The translations under genes and the position numbers were made by a program. From NCBI GenBank assembly GCA_005881235.1, contig VBEQ01000161.1, positions 1-18,298 on the forward strand: a stretch of DNA of 18,298 bases. Direction: 5' to 3'. Origin of the DNA: Chloroflexota bacterium. Its GTDB lineage: Bacteria; Chloroflexota; Dormibacteria; CF-121. Shown piece by piece: positions 1-6,698 of the stretch; within the stretch, counting starts at the first letter, position 1, and every line of letters begins with the position of its first letter. Below the pieces are notes generated by a model. That model did not search any database. It was not told the DNA's origin and worked only from the letters and a program-made list of their open reading frames with translations.

Positions 1-1693
1 TGCAGCGGTTGCGGTCGTCCGACATGATGGCCGCGATGATGTACGCCACGTCCTCGCTGATGGCGCGGTACGCGTTCTTGGCGGGGTCGTAGGTGAAGAC
101 GTCTTTGCCCGTCGCGTCCTTGATCGACAACACCGGCGCCGGCATGTGACGGACGCCGAGGGTCGCCAGGGTAGAGACCCCGGTCACCATGTCGAGCGGT
201 GTCACTTCGTAGCCGCCCAGGGTGAGGCTCAGCGAATAGTTCTCATCGGGCTGCGTCAGGTGCGTCACGCCCATCCGCCGGGCCACACTGAGGACGTTCG
301 GTATCCCGACGCGCAGCTCCGTCTTCACCGCCGGGATGTTGAGCGAGTTGCCCATCGCCATCTTGAGCGGCAGCACGCCGTGATACCTGAGGTCGTAGTT
401 GAGCGGGGCATACGGCTCGAAGCCGCTGGCGCCGCCCCAGGTTGGAAACACCAGGGGGGCGTCGAGCACGGGCGTGATCATGTTGAATTTGCGGCTCTCG
501 ATCGCGGCCGTGTAGGTAAAGATCTTGAACGTCGACCCTGGCTGGCGTGGCGTGTCCGCCATGTTGATCCAGCCGCCCGGCCGGTTGTAGTCATTGCCAC
601 CGACCATGGCGAGGATTTCGCCGGTCTGAGGATCCATGCTGACCAGCGCGGCGTCGTGGAAGTTGTAGTAATTGCCCTTTTGCGCGATCTGGTCTCGCAC
701 CACCTGCTCCGCCATCAGCTGCAGGTTGAGGTCGAGCGAGGTGTAGACGCGATACCCGCGCCGGCCCCCCGGCTGGATGTTGTACTGCTGGCGCAACGTC
801 TTCAGCACGTAGTCGACGAAATAGGGGGCCAGGAAATGATTGGTGGGCGGATAGATTTGCAACTTTGTCGCGTAGGCCGCATCCGCCTCGTTCTGCGTGA
901 TGAAGTGGTTGTCGACCATCGCCGTGAGCACGGTGAGCTGACGTTCCTTCGCGGCGGGCAGGTTGATGAGCGGGTTGTACTGCGTGGGCGCCTGCGGCAG
1001 CCCGGCGAGCATGCTGGCCTGGGCGAGCGTCAGGTCGTGCGCGTTGGTTTGAAAATAGCTGTGGGCGGCGGCCTCGATGCCATACGTCTGGCTGCCATAG
1101 AAGATGGTGTTGAGGTACATCTCGAGGATCTGCTGCTTCGAATAGTTGCGATTGAGGGCGAGCGCCAGGGCCGCTTCTTTCGCCTTGCGTTGGAGCGAGT
1201 TGTCCGGGTGCGGTCCGATGAAGAGCTGCTTGACGAGCTGCTGGCTGATCGTGCTGCCGCCCTGCTTGATGCCGCGGTGCGAGTAGTCGGCGAGCGCCGC
1301 CCGCATGACGGCACCGAAATCGACGCCGCTGTTCGAGTAGAAGGTGTGGTCCTCGACGGCGATCGTGGCATTGATCACGTTGGGCGAGATGTAACCGAGG
1401 GGAACGACGACGCGGTGATCGCCCTGGTCGCCGACGTCGGCAAGCAGGTTGCCGCGCCGGTCGTAGATCAGCATGTCCTGGGGCAGGCTGGTGGATGCAA
1501 GGCCAATGACGGAGGGGAGATCCCCGACCGTCTGCGCCGCGATCGCCGGCACCGTCATCAGGGGCAGCGTCAAGGTGGCGATCATGCCGATCATCACGTT
1601 GCGCTGCAGCGTGGCGCGGCGACGCCGGTGCCACTCGCGCAGGTGGTAGTCCGTGTGCCGGTACGAATGGCGCCGTCCGTAGCAGCGCCTCAC
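1..1693 (-). CDS. Class A penicillin-binding protein (transglycosylase/transpeptidase), C-terminus cut by window edge
   Basis: Bifunctional peptidoglycan synthase that polymerises glycan strands and cross-links peptides on the outer face of the membrane. About 564 codons are visible. A very basic N-terminus (1-32) is followed by one membrane segment (about 33-53). The glycosyltransferase domain has the catalytic Glu114 in VEDHTFYSNSG, then QGGSTISQQLVKQ and RKAKEAALALALNRNYSK. The transpeptidase domain has SxxK as PGSTFK (Ser387, Lys390) and SxN as NSLN (Ser450, Asn452). The KTG box would lie further on and is outside the window, so the missing C-terminus is a window effect. The GTG start at 1693 is chosen because it overlaps the stop of the small upstream gene as GTGA; an in-frame ATG at 1732 would add 13 residues. 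The family call is secure; the physiological role (growth or sporulation) is not visible. Confidence 0.93.
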   Translation of the reverse strand, partial: MRRCYGRRHSYRHTDYHLREWHRRRRATLQRNVMIGMIATLTLPLMTVPAIAAQTVGDLPSVIGLASTSLPQDMLIYDRRGNLLADVGDQGDHRVVVPLGYISPNVINATIAVEDHTFYSNSGVDFGAVMRAALADYSHRGIKQGGSTISQQLVKQLFIGPHPDNSLQRKAKEAALALALNRNYSKQQILEMYLNTIFYGSQTYGIEAAAHSYFQTNAHDLTLAQASMLAGLPQAPTQYNPLINLPAAKERQLTVLTAMVDNHFITQNEADAAYATKLQIYPPTNHFLAPYFVDYVLKTLRQQYNIQPGGRRGYRVYTSLDLNLQLMAEQVVRDQIAQKGNYYNFHDAALVSMDPQTGEILAMVGGNDYNRPGGWINMADTPRQPGSTFKIFTYTAAIESRKFNMITPVLDAPLVFPTWGGASGFEPYAPLNYDLRYHGVLPLKMAMGNSLNIPAVKTELRVGIPNVLSVARRMGVTHLTQPDENYSLSLTLGGYEVTPLDMVTGVSTLATLGVRHMPAPVLSIKDATGKDVFTYDPAKNAYRAISEDVAYIIAAIMSDDRNRC

Positions 1694-1872
1694 GGGTTTA
1701 CCAAGCCGTACGCCCCGGCCGCCACCAGCCATCCGAGGATCAGAAAGAAGACACTCCAGGCCCCGAAGCTAGCCAGCCAAAGGGCGGCCGCCCGAGTCCG
1801 TCGCCGGCGGTTGCGGCGATCGATTCGATGGCCGTGTCCGACGGCTGAACGTTGCGCCCCCGCGATCGCCAT
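1690..1872 (-). CDS. Small basic single-pass membrane protein coupled to the PBP gene
   Basis: A 60-residue protein of unknown function. Residues 1-27 are polar and strongly basic (RRNRRRRTR). They are followed by one hydrophobic segment from about residue 29 to 57 (SFGAWSVFFLILGWLVAAGA), so the expected topology is N-terminus inside with a single pass. Its TGA overlaps the GTG of the penicillin-binding protein gene by GTGA, which suggests translational coupling. An AGGGAAAG purine stretch lies upstream of the ATG, and a sigma-70-like promoter lies about 50 bp upstream. It could be a small partner of the PBP, comparable in layout to small division or morphogenesis membrane proteins, but no family is recognised. 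It is supported by the coupling, the ribosome site and the membrane segment. An alternative is a non-coding leader. Confidence 0.6.
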   Translation of the reverse strand: MAIAGAQRSAVGHGHRIDRRNRRRRTRAAALWLASFGAWSVFFLILGWLVAAGAYGLVNP

Positions 1873-1920
1873 TGCTGCTTTCCCTGCCCTGACGTGTATT
1901 GCGTTGGTCTCTGCGTTACC

Positions 1921-1949
1921 AGATTGTCACGCAGGGTTGAGCGTGTCAA
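1921..1949 (-). promoter_or_regulatory. Candidate sigma-70-type promoter for the small membrane protein/PBP genes
   Basis: On the minus strand a perfect -35 TTGACA (1944-1949) is followed after 17 bp by a weak -10 CAATCT (1921-1926). It lies in the 119-bp gap between pgl and the 60-residue gene, the only real gap on this side of the metabolic operon. The -35 and spacing are good; the -10 matches the consensus at only two positions. Confidence 0.4.
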
Positions 1950-1991
1950 GAAACAAGTTTAGTTATAGTCGCGCACTACCCCTCGAGGCAG

Positions 1992-2693
1992 TTATTGGCC
2001 GGCGGCGGCGTGGTCGACGATGAAGTGGAGCTCGCCGTCGAGCGGCTGGACGCGGCTCGCCGGGAGCGCCGGATCCCGTCGAAGCACTCGCACCAGTGCC
2101 TCCCGCTTGGAGGCCCCTTGCACCATGAAGAGCACCGCGCGCGCCGCGTTGATCACCGGCAACGTGAGGGTCAGCCGCTCCGGCGGCGGCTTGGGCGCGT
2201 CGTGGATGGCCGCGATAAGCGCGCGCACCTCCCGCAGGGCCGGATGGCCCGGAAACAGGGAAGCCGTATGCCCGTCCTCGCCCAGACCAAGATGGATGAC
2301 ATCGAACCGCGGGCGGCCGGCGGCATCGGAGGGAACTCGGCGCAAAGCAGGCGTCGGGTCCCCCACCAGCGGAAAGACCTGCTCAGGTGGGATCGGCACC
2401 TGGTCGAGGAGGGCGGCCCTCGCCATCGCGTAGTTGCTGCCCGGGTCGTCGAGAGGCACCTGCCGCTCGTCCGACCAGTAGACGAATACCGAGGGCCAGT
2501 GCAGGGCCTCGCGATAGGGCGGTTGGGCCAGCCGCTCGTAGCACCCCCGGGGCGTCTCGCCGCCGGCCAGCGCCATGTAGCAGGCGCCCCGCTCCCCCAC
2601 CGCGGAGGTGATCCGCTGCGCGGTCCAGGAGGCGGCCGCCTCCGCCAGCTCGGCCGGCCCCGGCACGACGACCGGGGTAACCGGCGCGGTCAT
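1992..2693 (-). CDS. pgl: 6-phosphogluconolactonase
   Basis: Cytoplasmic enzyme of the oxidative pentose-phosphate pathway that hydrolyses 6-phosphogluconolactone, made by Zwf, to 6-phosphogluconate, the substrate of Gnd. The 233-residue length is normal for the Pgl/NagB-fold family. Family motifs are in order: LAGGETPR (42-49, phosphate loop), WSDERQVPLDDPGSNY (73-88) and LGLGEDGHTASLFPG (135-149, with the catalytic His region). The ATG overlaps the TGA of the upstream pyrophosphatase gene as ATGA, so translation is likely coupled; this junction fixes the start. It is the last gene of the six-gene operon and ends with TAA. Nothing abnormal is seen in the protein. A homopolymer run just before the junction is described separately. 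Confidence 0.94.
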   Translation of the reverse strand: MTAPVTPVVVPGPAELAEAAASWTAQRITSAVGERGACYMALAGGETPRGCYERLAQPPYREALHWPSVFVYWSDERQVPLDDPGSNYAMARAALLDQVPIPPEQVFPLVGDPTPALRRVPSDAAGRPRFDVIHLGLGEDGHTASLFPGHPALREVRALIAAIHDAPKPPPERLTLTLPVINAARAVLFMVQGASKREALVRVLRRDPALPASRVQPLDGELHFIVDHAAAGQ

Positions 2694-3208
2694 CGGCTTT
2701 TTTTCTTCTTCTTGCTGTTGAAGGCCCGTTGCGCCGACTTGATCTCTTTCCAGGCCGCTGCCGGGCCACGCCAGCCCTTGATCTCGGGGTTTCCGCCGTC
2801 CAGCATCTTGTAGGTGTTGAAGAACGCCATGATTTCGAGCTTCCAGTGGTCGGCCAGGTCCGCGAGGCGCCCCACCCCGTCGAAACGGGCGTCACGGGCC
2901 GGGACCATCAGGACCTTGGCATCGGGGCCCTTGTCGTCCATCATGTCGAGCACCCCGATGGGGCGGGCCAGCTGCACCGAGCCCGGGACGGCGGATTCGT
3001 ACGCCAGGAGCAACGCGTCGAGCGGATCGCCGTCGCCGGCCAGGGTGTCGAGCACGAAGCCATAGTCGGTTGGATAGACGACCGACAAACTCAGGACCCG
3101 CTTCATCCGCAGCCGGCCGGTTTTTTCATCGAACTCGTACTTCGAGCGGCTGCCACGAGGAATCTCGATGACCACGTCAACGGTCCGGTCTTTGCCCCGA
3201 ACCGTCAC
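2690..3208 (-). CDS. ppa: Soluble inorganic pyrophosphatase (family I)
   Basis: Hydrolyses pyrophosphate to phosphate in the cytoplasm, pulling biosynthetic reactions forward. The 172-residue length is typical of bacterial family I enzymes. Visible motifs are IEIPRGSRSKYEFD (14-27), YPTDYGF (45-51) and the metal-binding signature DGDPLDA (59-65), with Asp59, Asp61 and Asp64. A further acidic/Lys pair lies at DAK (96-98). The start is GTG at 3208, overlapping the opcA stop as GTGA. The C-terminus ends in a lysine cluster (SKKKKKSR) encoded by an A-rich run including seven consecutive A. Its place between opcA and pgl is unusual, because ppa is not a pentose-phosphate enzyme. Co-transcription is clear from the overlaps on both sides, but the reason for the linkage is unknown. 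Confidence 0.95.
   Translation of the reverse strand: MTVRGKDRTVDVVIEIPRGSRSKYEFDEKTGRLRMKRVLSLSVVYPTDYGFVLDTLAGDGDPLDALLLAYESAVPGSVQLARPIGVLDMMDDKGPDAKVLMVPARDARFDGVGRLADLADHWKLEIMAFFNTYKMLDGGNPEIKGWRGPAAAWKEIKSAQRAFNSKKKKKSR
2698..2704 (-). other. A7 homopolymer run just before the ppa stop codon
   Basis: On the minus strand seven A lie in the codons AAA AAA A(GC), followed by CGA and the TGA stop. pgl is in the -1 frame relative to ppa and its ATG overlaps that stop. A -1 slip, or insertion of one A by RNA polymerase, would therefore continue straight into pgl and give a pyrophosphatase-lactonase fusion. The run is visible; any slippage is speculation. It may simply encode the lysine tail. 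Confidence 0.3.
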
Positions 3209-4260
3209 CGCAGCGCGGCGTCGAGTGCTTCTTCGAACAGCACGTCATGACCCGGGAGGGTCAACTCGATGCCCAGCAGTTCCTCCGTTGCGCGCGATTC
3301 CAAACGGACCGTCCGCTCGGCAAGCTCCTGTTCGCCAAGGCGGATCTGCGTGGAGAGCCGGCCGCCGCGAAGCCGGCTCATGCTGAAGCGAGCGGGGCCC
3401 TCGTCGCCGCCGGTGTAGATCAGGAAGCGGTGCACACCGTGCTCGAGCGAATCCTCCGGTCGAAATTCCAACGGTACGTCGATGCCAACGCGCGCCATCC
3501 GGCTGCGGATCCAACCACCCAGCAAGCGCGCCTGGGCGGTCTGCCCGTCGCTGCCATGAAAGATCGAGACACCGTGAACGTGCGCCAGCCGGGCGAGCAT
3601 GCCCAGCATGTCGAAAAACTGCGCCGCGACATGCCGCCAGGCGATCAGCCGGGCCCAGTTGAGGTCTCCGATCGAGGCCTGCGCCTTGTTCCGGCGAGCC
3701 ACCTCAAGGAGGCGAGCGAGGTCCGAATCGTCGAAGCCCTCGTCAGTATCGACAACGAGACGATCCGCGAGTTCGCACAGGTCGTCGAACAGGGGGTTAT
3801 CGAACTGGGGGCGGCCCGGCCACCAGAGAATGACCGGAAGGTCGGGAATTAGTAGGGGCGTTGCGAGGCTGGCCAGGTGCCGGGCAGGCTCGCCGTGCGC
3901 GTGGAGGATCACGCGCTCGGTGCTGACCCGGTGGCCGCTCTCCGTCCGTTCCTGCGCGGACACCTCGGCTTCCAACTTGTCGGCCTCGCGGGTGTGTTGA
4001 GCCAGGAGGATCAATGTCCGGGAAGGGTTGGTCACGGAGAGACGGTCGAGCACGCTAATGACTTCGCCCAATTCGGGCTCATCGCTCACCACCGCGATCA
4101 GGTTGCAGACGCTCGCGCGGGCTTCGGCGGCGGCGTGCTGCGCGGCCTCGCTCCCCTCACCGTCCGCGTGCAGTCCCCAGCGGACCTGGTCCAACTCTTC
4201 CTGGATGTCGTGCACGTCGACAAAGGTCCGGGCGCTGAGCTCGGTGTGATCCTTAGTCAT
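3205..4260 (-). CDS. opcA: Glucose-6-phosphate dehydrogenase assembly protein OpcA
   Basis: OpcA proteins promote assembly and activity of glucose-6-phosphate dehydrogenase, known mainly from cyanobacteria and actinobacteria. The 351-residue protein shows the family hallmarks: NPSRTLIL (78-85), a GEPARHLASLATPLLIPDLP stretch (123-142), and WWPGRPQFDNPLFDDLCE (146-163) followed by LADRLVVDT. No signal peptide or membrane segment is seen. The start is the ATG at 4260 because it overlaps the zwf stop as ATGA; a longer frame reaches 4368 but lies wholly inside zwf. The position directly after zwf is the usual genomic arrangement and supports the role. Its TGA in turn overlaps the GTG of ppa. Confidence 0.94.
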   Translation of the reverse strand: MTKDHTELSARTFVDVHDIQEELDQVRWGLHADGEGSEAAQHAAAEARASVCNLIAVVSDEPELGEVISVLDRLSVTNPSRTLILLAQHTREADKLEAEVSAQERTESGHRVSTERVILHAHGEPARHLASLATPLLIPDLPVILWWPGRPQFDNPLFDDLCELADRLVVDTDEGFDDSDLARLLEVARRNKAQASIGDLNWARLIAWRHVAAQFFDMLGMLARLAHVHGVSIFHGSDGQTAQARLLGGWIRSRMARVGIDVPLEFRPEDSLEHGVHRFLIYTGGDEGPARFSMSRLRGGRLSTQIRLGEQELAERTVRLESRATEELLGIELTLPGHDVLFEEALDAALR

Positions 4261-5798
4261 GGCCGCCGCCAGCGCCGGCCGTCCCGCTCGATCAGCGCGT
4301 CCACCTCGGGCGGCCCCCAGGTTCCGGCGGCGTAATTGGGGAACGCGGGCGGTGGTTGCGATGCCCACCCCGCCTCGATCCGGTCGACCAGGCCCCAGGC
4401 TCGCTCCACCTCATCCTCGCGCGCAAAGAGGGTCGCGTCGCCCAGCATGCAGTCGAGCACGAGGCGTTCATAGGCGTCGGGTGACTCGACCATGAATGAG
4501 GAGCCATAGAAAAAGTCCATGTTGACGGTGCGCAGGCGCATCACCGGGCCGGGAATCTTCGCCGCGATCTTCAGCGACGCCCCCTCATGCGGCTGGATGC
4601 GCATCACCAGCACGTTGGGCGTCAACTCCTGGACGGCGGTCTTCGCGAACGGCAGGTGCGGAGGATTCTTGAACTGGATCGCAATCTCGGACGCCCGGCT
4701 CGGCAAGCGCTTGCCCGTGCGCAAATAGAACGGCGTGTCGGCCCAGCGCCAGTTGTCGATCTTGAGGCGGACCGCGACAAAGGTCTCGGTGGTCGAGGCC
4801 GGTGAGACGTTCACCTCCTGCCGGTAGCCGGGAACCTGCTGGCCGCCGACCCAACCCGGGCCGTACTGGCCGCGAACGACGTCATTCGCGACGTCGATCG
4901 GGTGGATGGATTTGAGCACCTTGACCTTCTCATCGCGGACGCTGTCCGCATCGAAGTTCGGGGGCGCTTCCATGGCGGCGATGCTCAGCAGCTGCATCAG
5001 GTGGTTCTGGAAGATGTCGCGCAGGGCCCCGGAGTTCTCGTAGTACTTGCCACGCCGCTCGATGCCGATGTCCTCCGCCACCGTGATCTGCACATGGTCG
5101 ACGTAGCGCCGGTTCCAGATCGGTTCGAAGATCCCGTTGGCGAAACGGAAGACCAGGACGTTCTGCACCGTCTCTTTGCCGAGGTAATGATCGATGCGGT
5201 AGATCTGCTGCTCGGCGAACACCGCGTGGATCGCCTGGTTGAGAGCCTGGGCGCTCTTCAAGTCGTTCCCGAACGGCTTTTCGATCACGACCCGCTTCCA
5301 GCCCTCGCCAGCCTTGGCGATCCCGGCAGCCCCCAGCCGGTCGATGATGACGGAGAAGAATTGGGGGGCGGTCGCCAGGTAAAAGACGCGGTTGCCGTTG
5401 GTCCCTCGCTCGCGATCGAGCCTGTCGAGCTCGGCGGCCAGCCGGCCGTACCCGGCAGCGTCGTCGAACGGCATCCGCACATAGGAGATCCCCTCGGCAA
5501 GGCTCTGCCAGACGGCCCGATCGACCGGCTGGCTTCGCGAGTACTTTTGCACCGCCTGCTCCATGTGGGCGCGGAACTCATCCTCAGTGAGGGCCGTGTC
5601 GGCGACGCCGATCACGCTGAAGCCCGACGGAAGGTAGCGGTTGAGGGCCAGGTTATAGAGCGCCGGCATCAATTTGCGCGCGGTCAGGTCCCCGGAGGCG
5701 CCGAAGATAACCATCGCCGCCGGGTCGGGCGTGCGGGGCAGGATCAGCCCGTCGCGCAGGACATTCTGGGTCAGCGGTACGGTCGCGGCTTGGGCCAT
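4257..5798 (-). CDS. zwf: Glucose-6-phosphate 1-dehydrogenase
   Basis: Oxidises glucose 6-phosphate to 6-phosphogluconolactone with reduction of NADP(+) or NAD(+); first and usually rate-setting step of the oxidative pentose-phosphate pathway. The 513-residue length is standard. The N-terminal dinucleotide fold has FGASGDLTARKL (32-43). EKPFGNDLKSA (173-183) precedes the active-site signature RIDHYLGKE (201-209, with His204). A second catalytic His lies at QNHLMQLLS (His266). The C-terminal region has WADTPFYLRTGKRL. The ATG at 5798 lies 3 bp after the gnd stop, with an AGGA-type ribosome site inside the end of gnd. The stop overlaps opcA as ATGA. Co-factor preference cannot be read safely from the sequence. 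Confidence 0.97.
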   Translation of the reverse strand: MAQAATVPLTQNVLRDGLILPRTPDPAAMVIFGASGDLTARKLMPALYNLALNRYLPSGFSVIGVADTALTEDEFRAHMEQAVQKYSRSQPVDRAVWQSLAEGISYVRMPFDDAAGYGRLAAELDRLDRERGTNGNRVFYLATAPQFFSVIIDRLGAAGIAKAGEGWKRVVIEKPFGNDLKSAQALNQAIHAVFAEQQIYRIDHYLGKETVQNVLVFRFANGIFEPIWNRRYVDHVQITVAEDIGIERRGKYYENSGALRDIFQNHLMQLLSIAAMEAPPNFDADSVRDEKVKVLKSIHPIDVANDVVRGQYGPGWVGGQQVPGYRQEVNVSPASTTETFVAVRLKIDNWRWADTPFYLRTGKRLPSRASEIAIQFKNPPHLPFAKTAVQELTPNVLVMRIQPHEGASLKIAAKIPGPVMRLRTVNMDFFYGSSFMVESPDAYERLVLDCMLGDATLFAREDEVERAWGLVDRIEAGWASQPPPAFPNYAAGTWGPPEVDALIERDGRRWRRP

Positions 5799-5801
5799 GC
5801 G

Positions 5802-6698
5802 CTATTCCGTCCTGACGGGGTGTCCCCCAAACTCATTGCGCAGTGCCGCGAGAACCTTCGCGCTGAATGAGTCCTCCTGGCGCGACCGGTATCGCATGAA
5901 GAGGCTCATGGCCAGCGCGGGCGCGGGCACCGCATGGGCGAGCGCTTCCTCCAACGTCCAGCGGCCCTCGCCCGAGTCTTCGACGTAGCCCTTGATGTGT
6001 GCCAGTTCCGAATCGCGTTCGAAGGCGGCCTGGGCGAGCTCGAGCAGCCAGGAGCGGATCACGCTGCCATGGTTCCACAGCCGCGCCAGCTGGACGAGGT
6101 CGAAATTGAAGGGCGCGGCTTTGAGGATTTCGAATCCCTCCGCGTAGCTCTGTAGCATCGAGTATTCGATTCCGTTGTGCACCATCTTCGCGTAGTGCCC
6201 GGCCCCGGACGAGCCCACGTAGGCGTATCCGTCGGCCGGCGCGAGCGTCTTGAAGATCGGCTCGACCTGTTTGAAGACGGCCTCGTTGCCGCCCACCATC
6301 AGGTTGAAGCCCACCTTGAGGCCCCAGATGCCTCCGCTGACACCGGTATCCAGAAATTCCACCTGCTGCGATCGCAGCGCTTCCGCGCGGCGTATCGAAT
6401 CTTTGTAATTCGAGTTGCCGCCATCCACGATCACGTCTCCGGGCGAGACCACCCCGGACAACCGCTGGATGGTGTCATCGACCGGTGGGCCGGCGGGGAT
6501 CATCAACCAGAAGATGCGGGGTGGCTTGAGCTTCTGACCGAGATCTTCGAGGCTGCTGGCACCGACGGCGCCGTCGCCCGCGACCGCGGCGACCACCTGC
6601 GACGACCGGTCGTAGACCACCAGCTGGTGCCCGCCCTTCATCAGTCGCCGGGTCATTCCCGATCCCATGCGCCCGAGCCCGATCAGGCCGAGCTGCAT
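5802..6698 (-). CDS. gnd: 6-phosphogluconate dehydrogenase (decarboxylating), short NAD-type form
   Basis: Converts 6-phosphogluconate to ribulose 5-phosphate and CO2. At 298 residues it belongs to the short GndA/YqeC-like class rather than the roughly 470-residue NADP enzyme. The Rossmann motif GLIGLGRMGSG (4-14) is followed by Asp30 in VVYDRS, at the end of the second strand. An acidic residue here is typical of NAD(+) preference, whereas the long NADP enzymes usually have NR. Further motifs are VDGGNSNY (91-98) and GHYAKMVHNGIEY (167-179) with catalytic Lys171 and Glu178. The ATG overlaps the tal-pgi stop by one base (TGATG), indicating coupling. NAD use would make this branch a source of NADH at this step; that is inference from the motif. 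Confidence 0.95.
   Translation of the reverse strand: MQLGLIGLGRMGSGMTRRLMKGGHQLVVYDRSSQVVAAVAGDGAVGASSLEDLGQKLKPPRIFWLMIPAGPPVDDTIQRLSGVVSPGDVIVDGGNSNYKDSIRRAEALRSQQVEFLDTGVSGGIWGLKVGFNLMVGGNEAVFKQVEPIFKTLAPADGYAYVGSSGAGHYAKMVHNGIEYSMLQSYAEGFEILKAAPFNFDLVQLARLWNHGSVIRSWLLELAQAAFERDSELAHIKGYVEDSGEGRWTLEEALAHAVPAPALAMSLFMRYRSRQEDSFSAKVLAALRNEFGGHPVRTE

Noticed and set aside
146..2023. Long plus-strand open frame (625 codons) opposite the penicillin-binding protein
   Set aside because: It is a shadow of the PBP gene in GC-rich DNA: the minus strand shows catalytic motifs of both PBP domains, while this frame is Arg/Val/His-rich without any recognisable domain.
4261..4368. N-terminal extension of OpcA by 36 residues
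   Set aside because: It lies inside zwf, and the ATG at 4260 forms an ATGA overlap like the other junctions of the operon.
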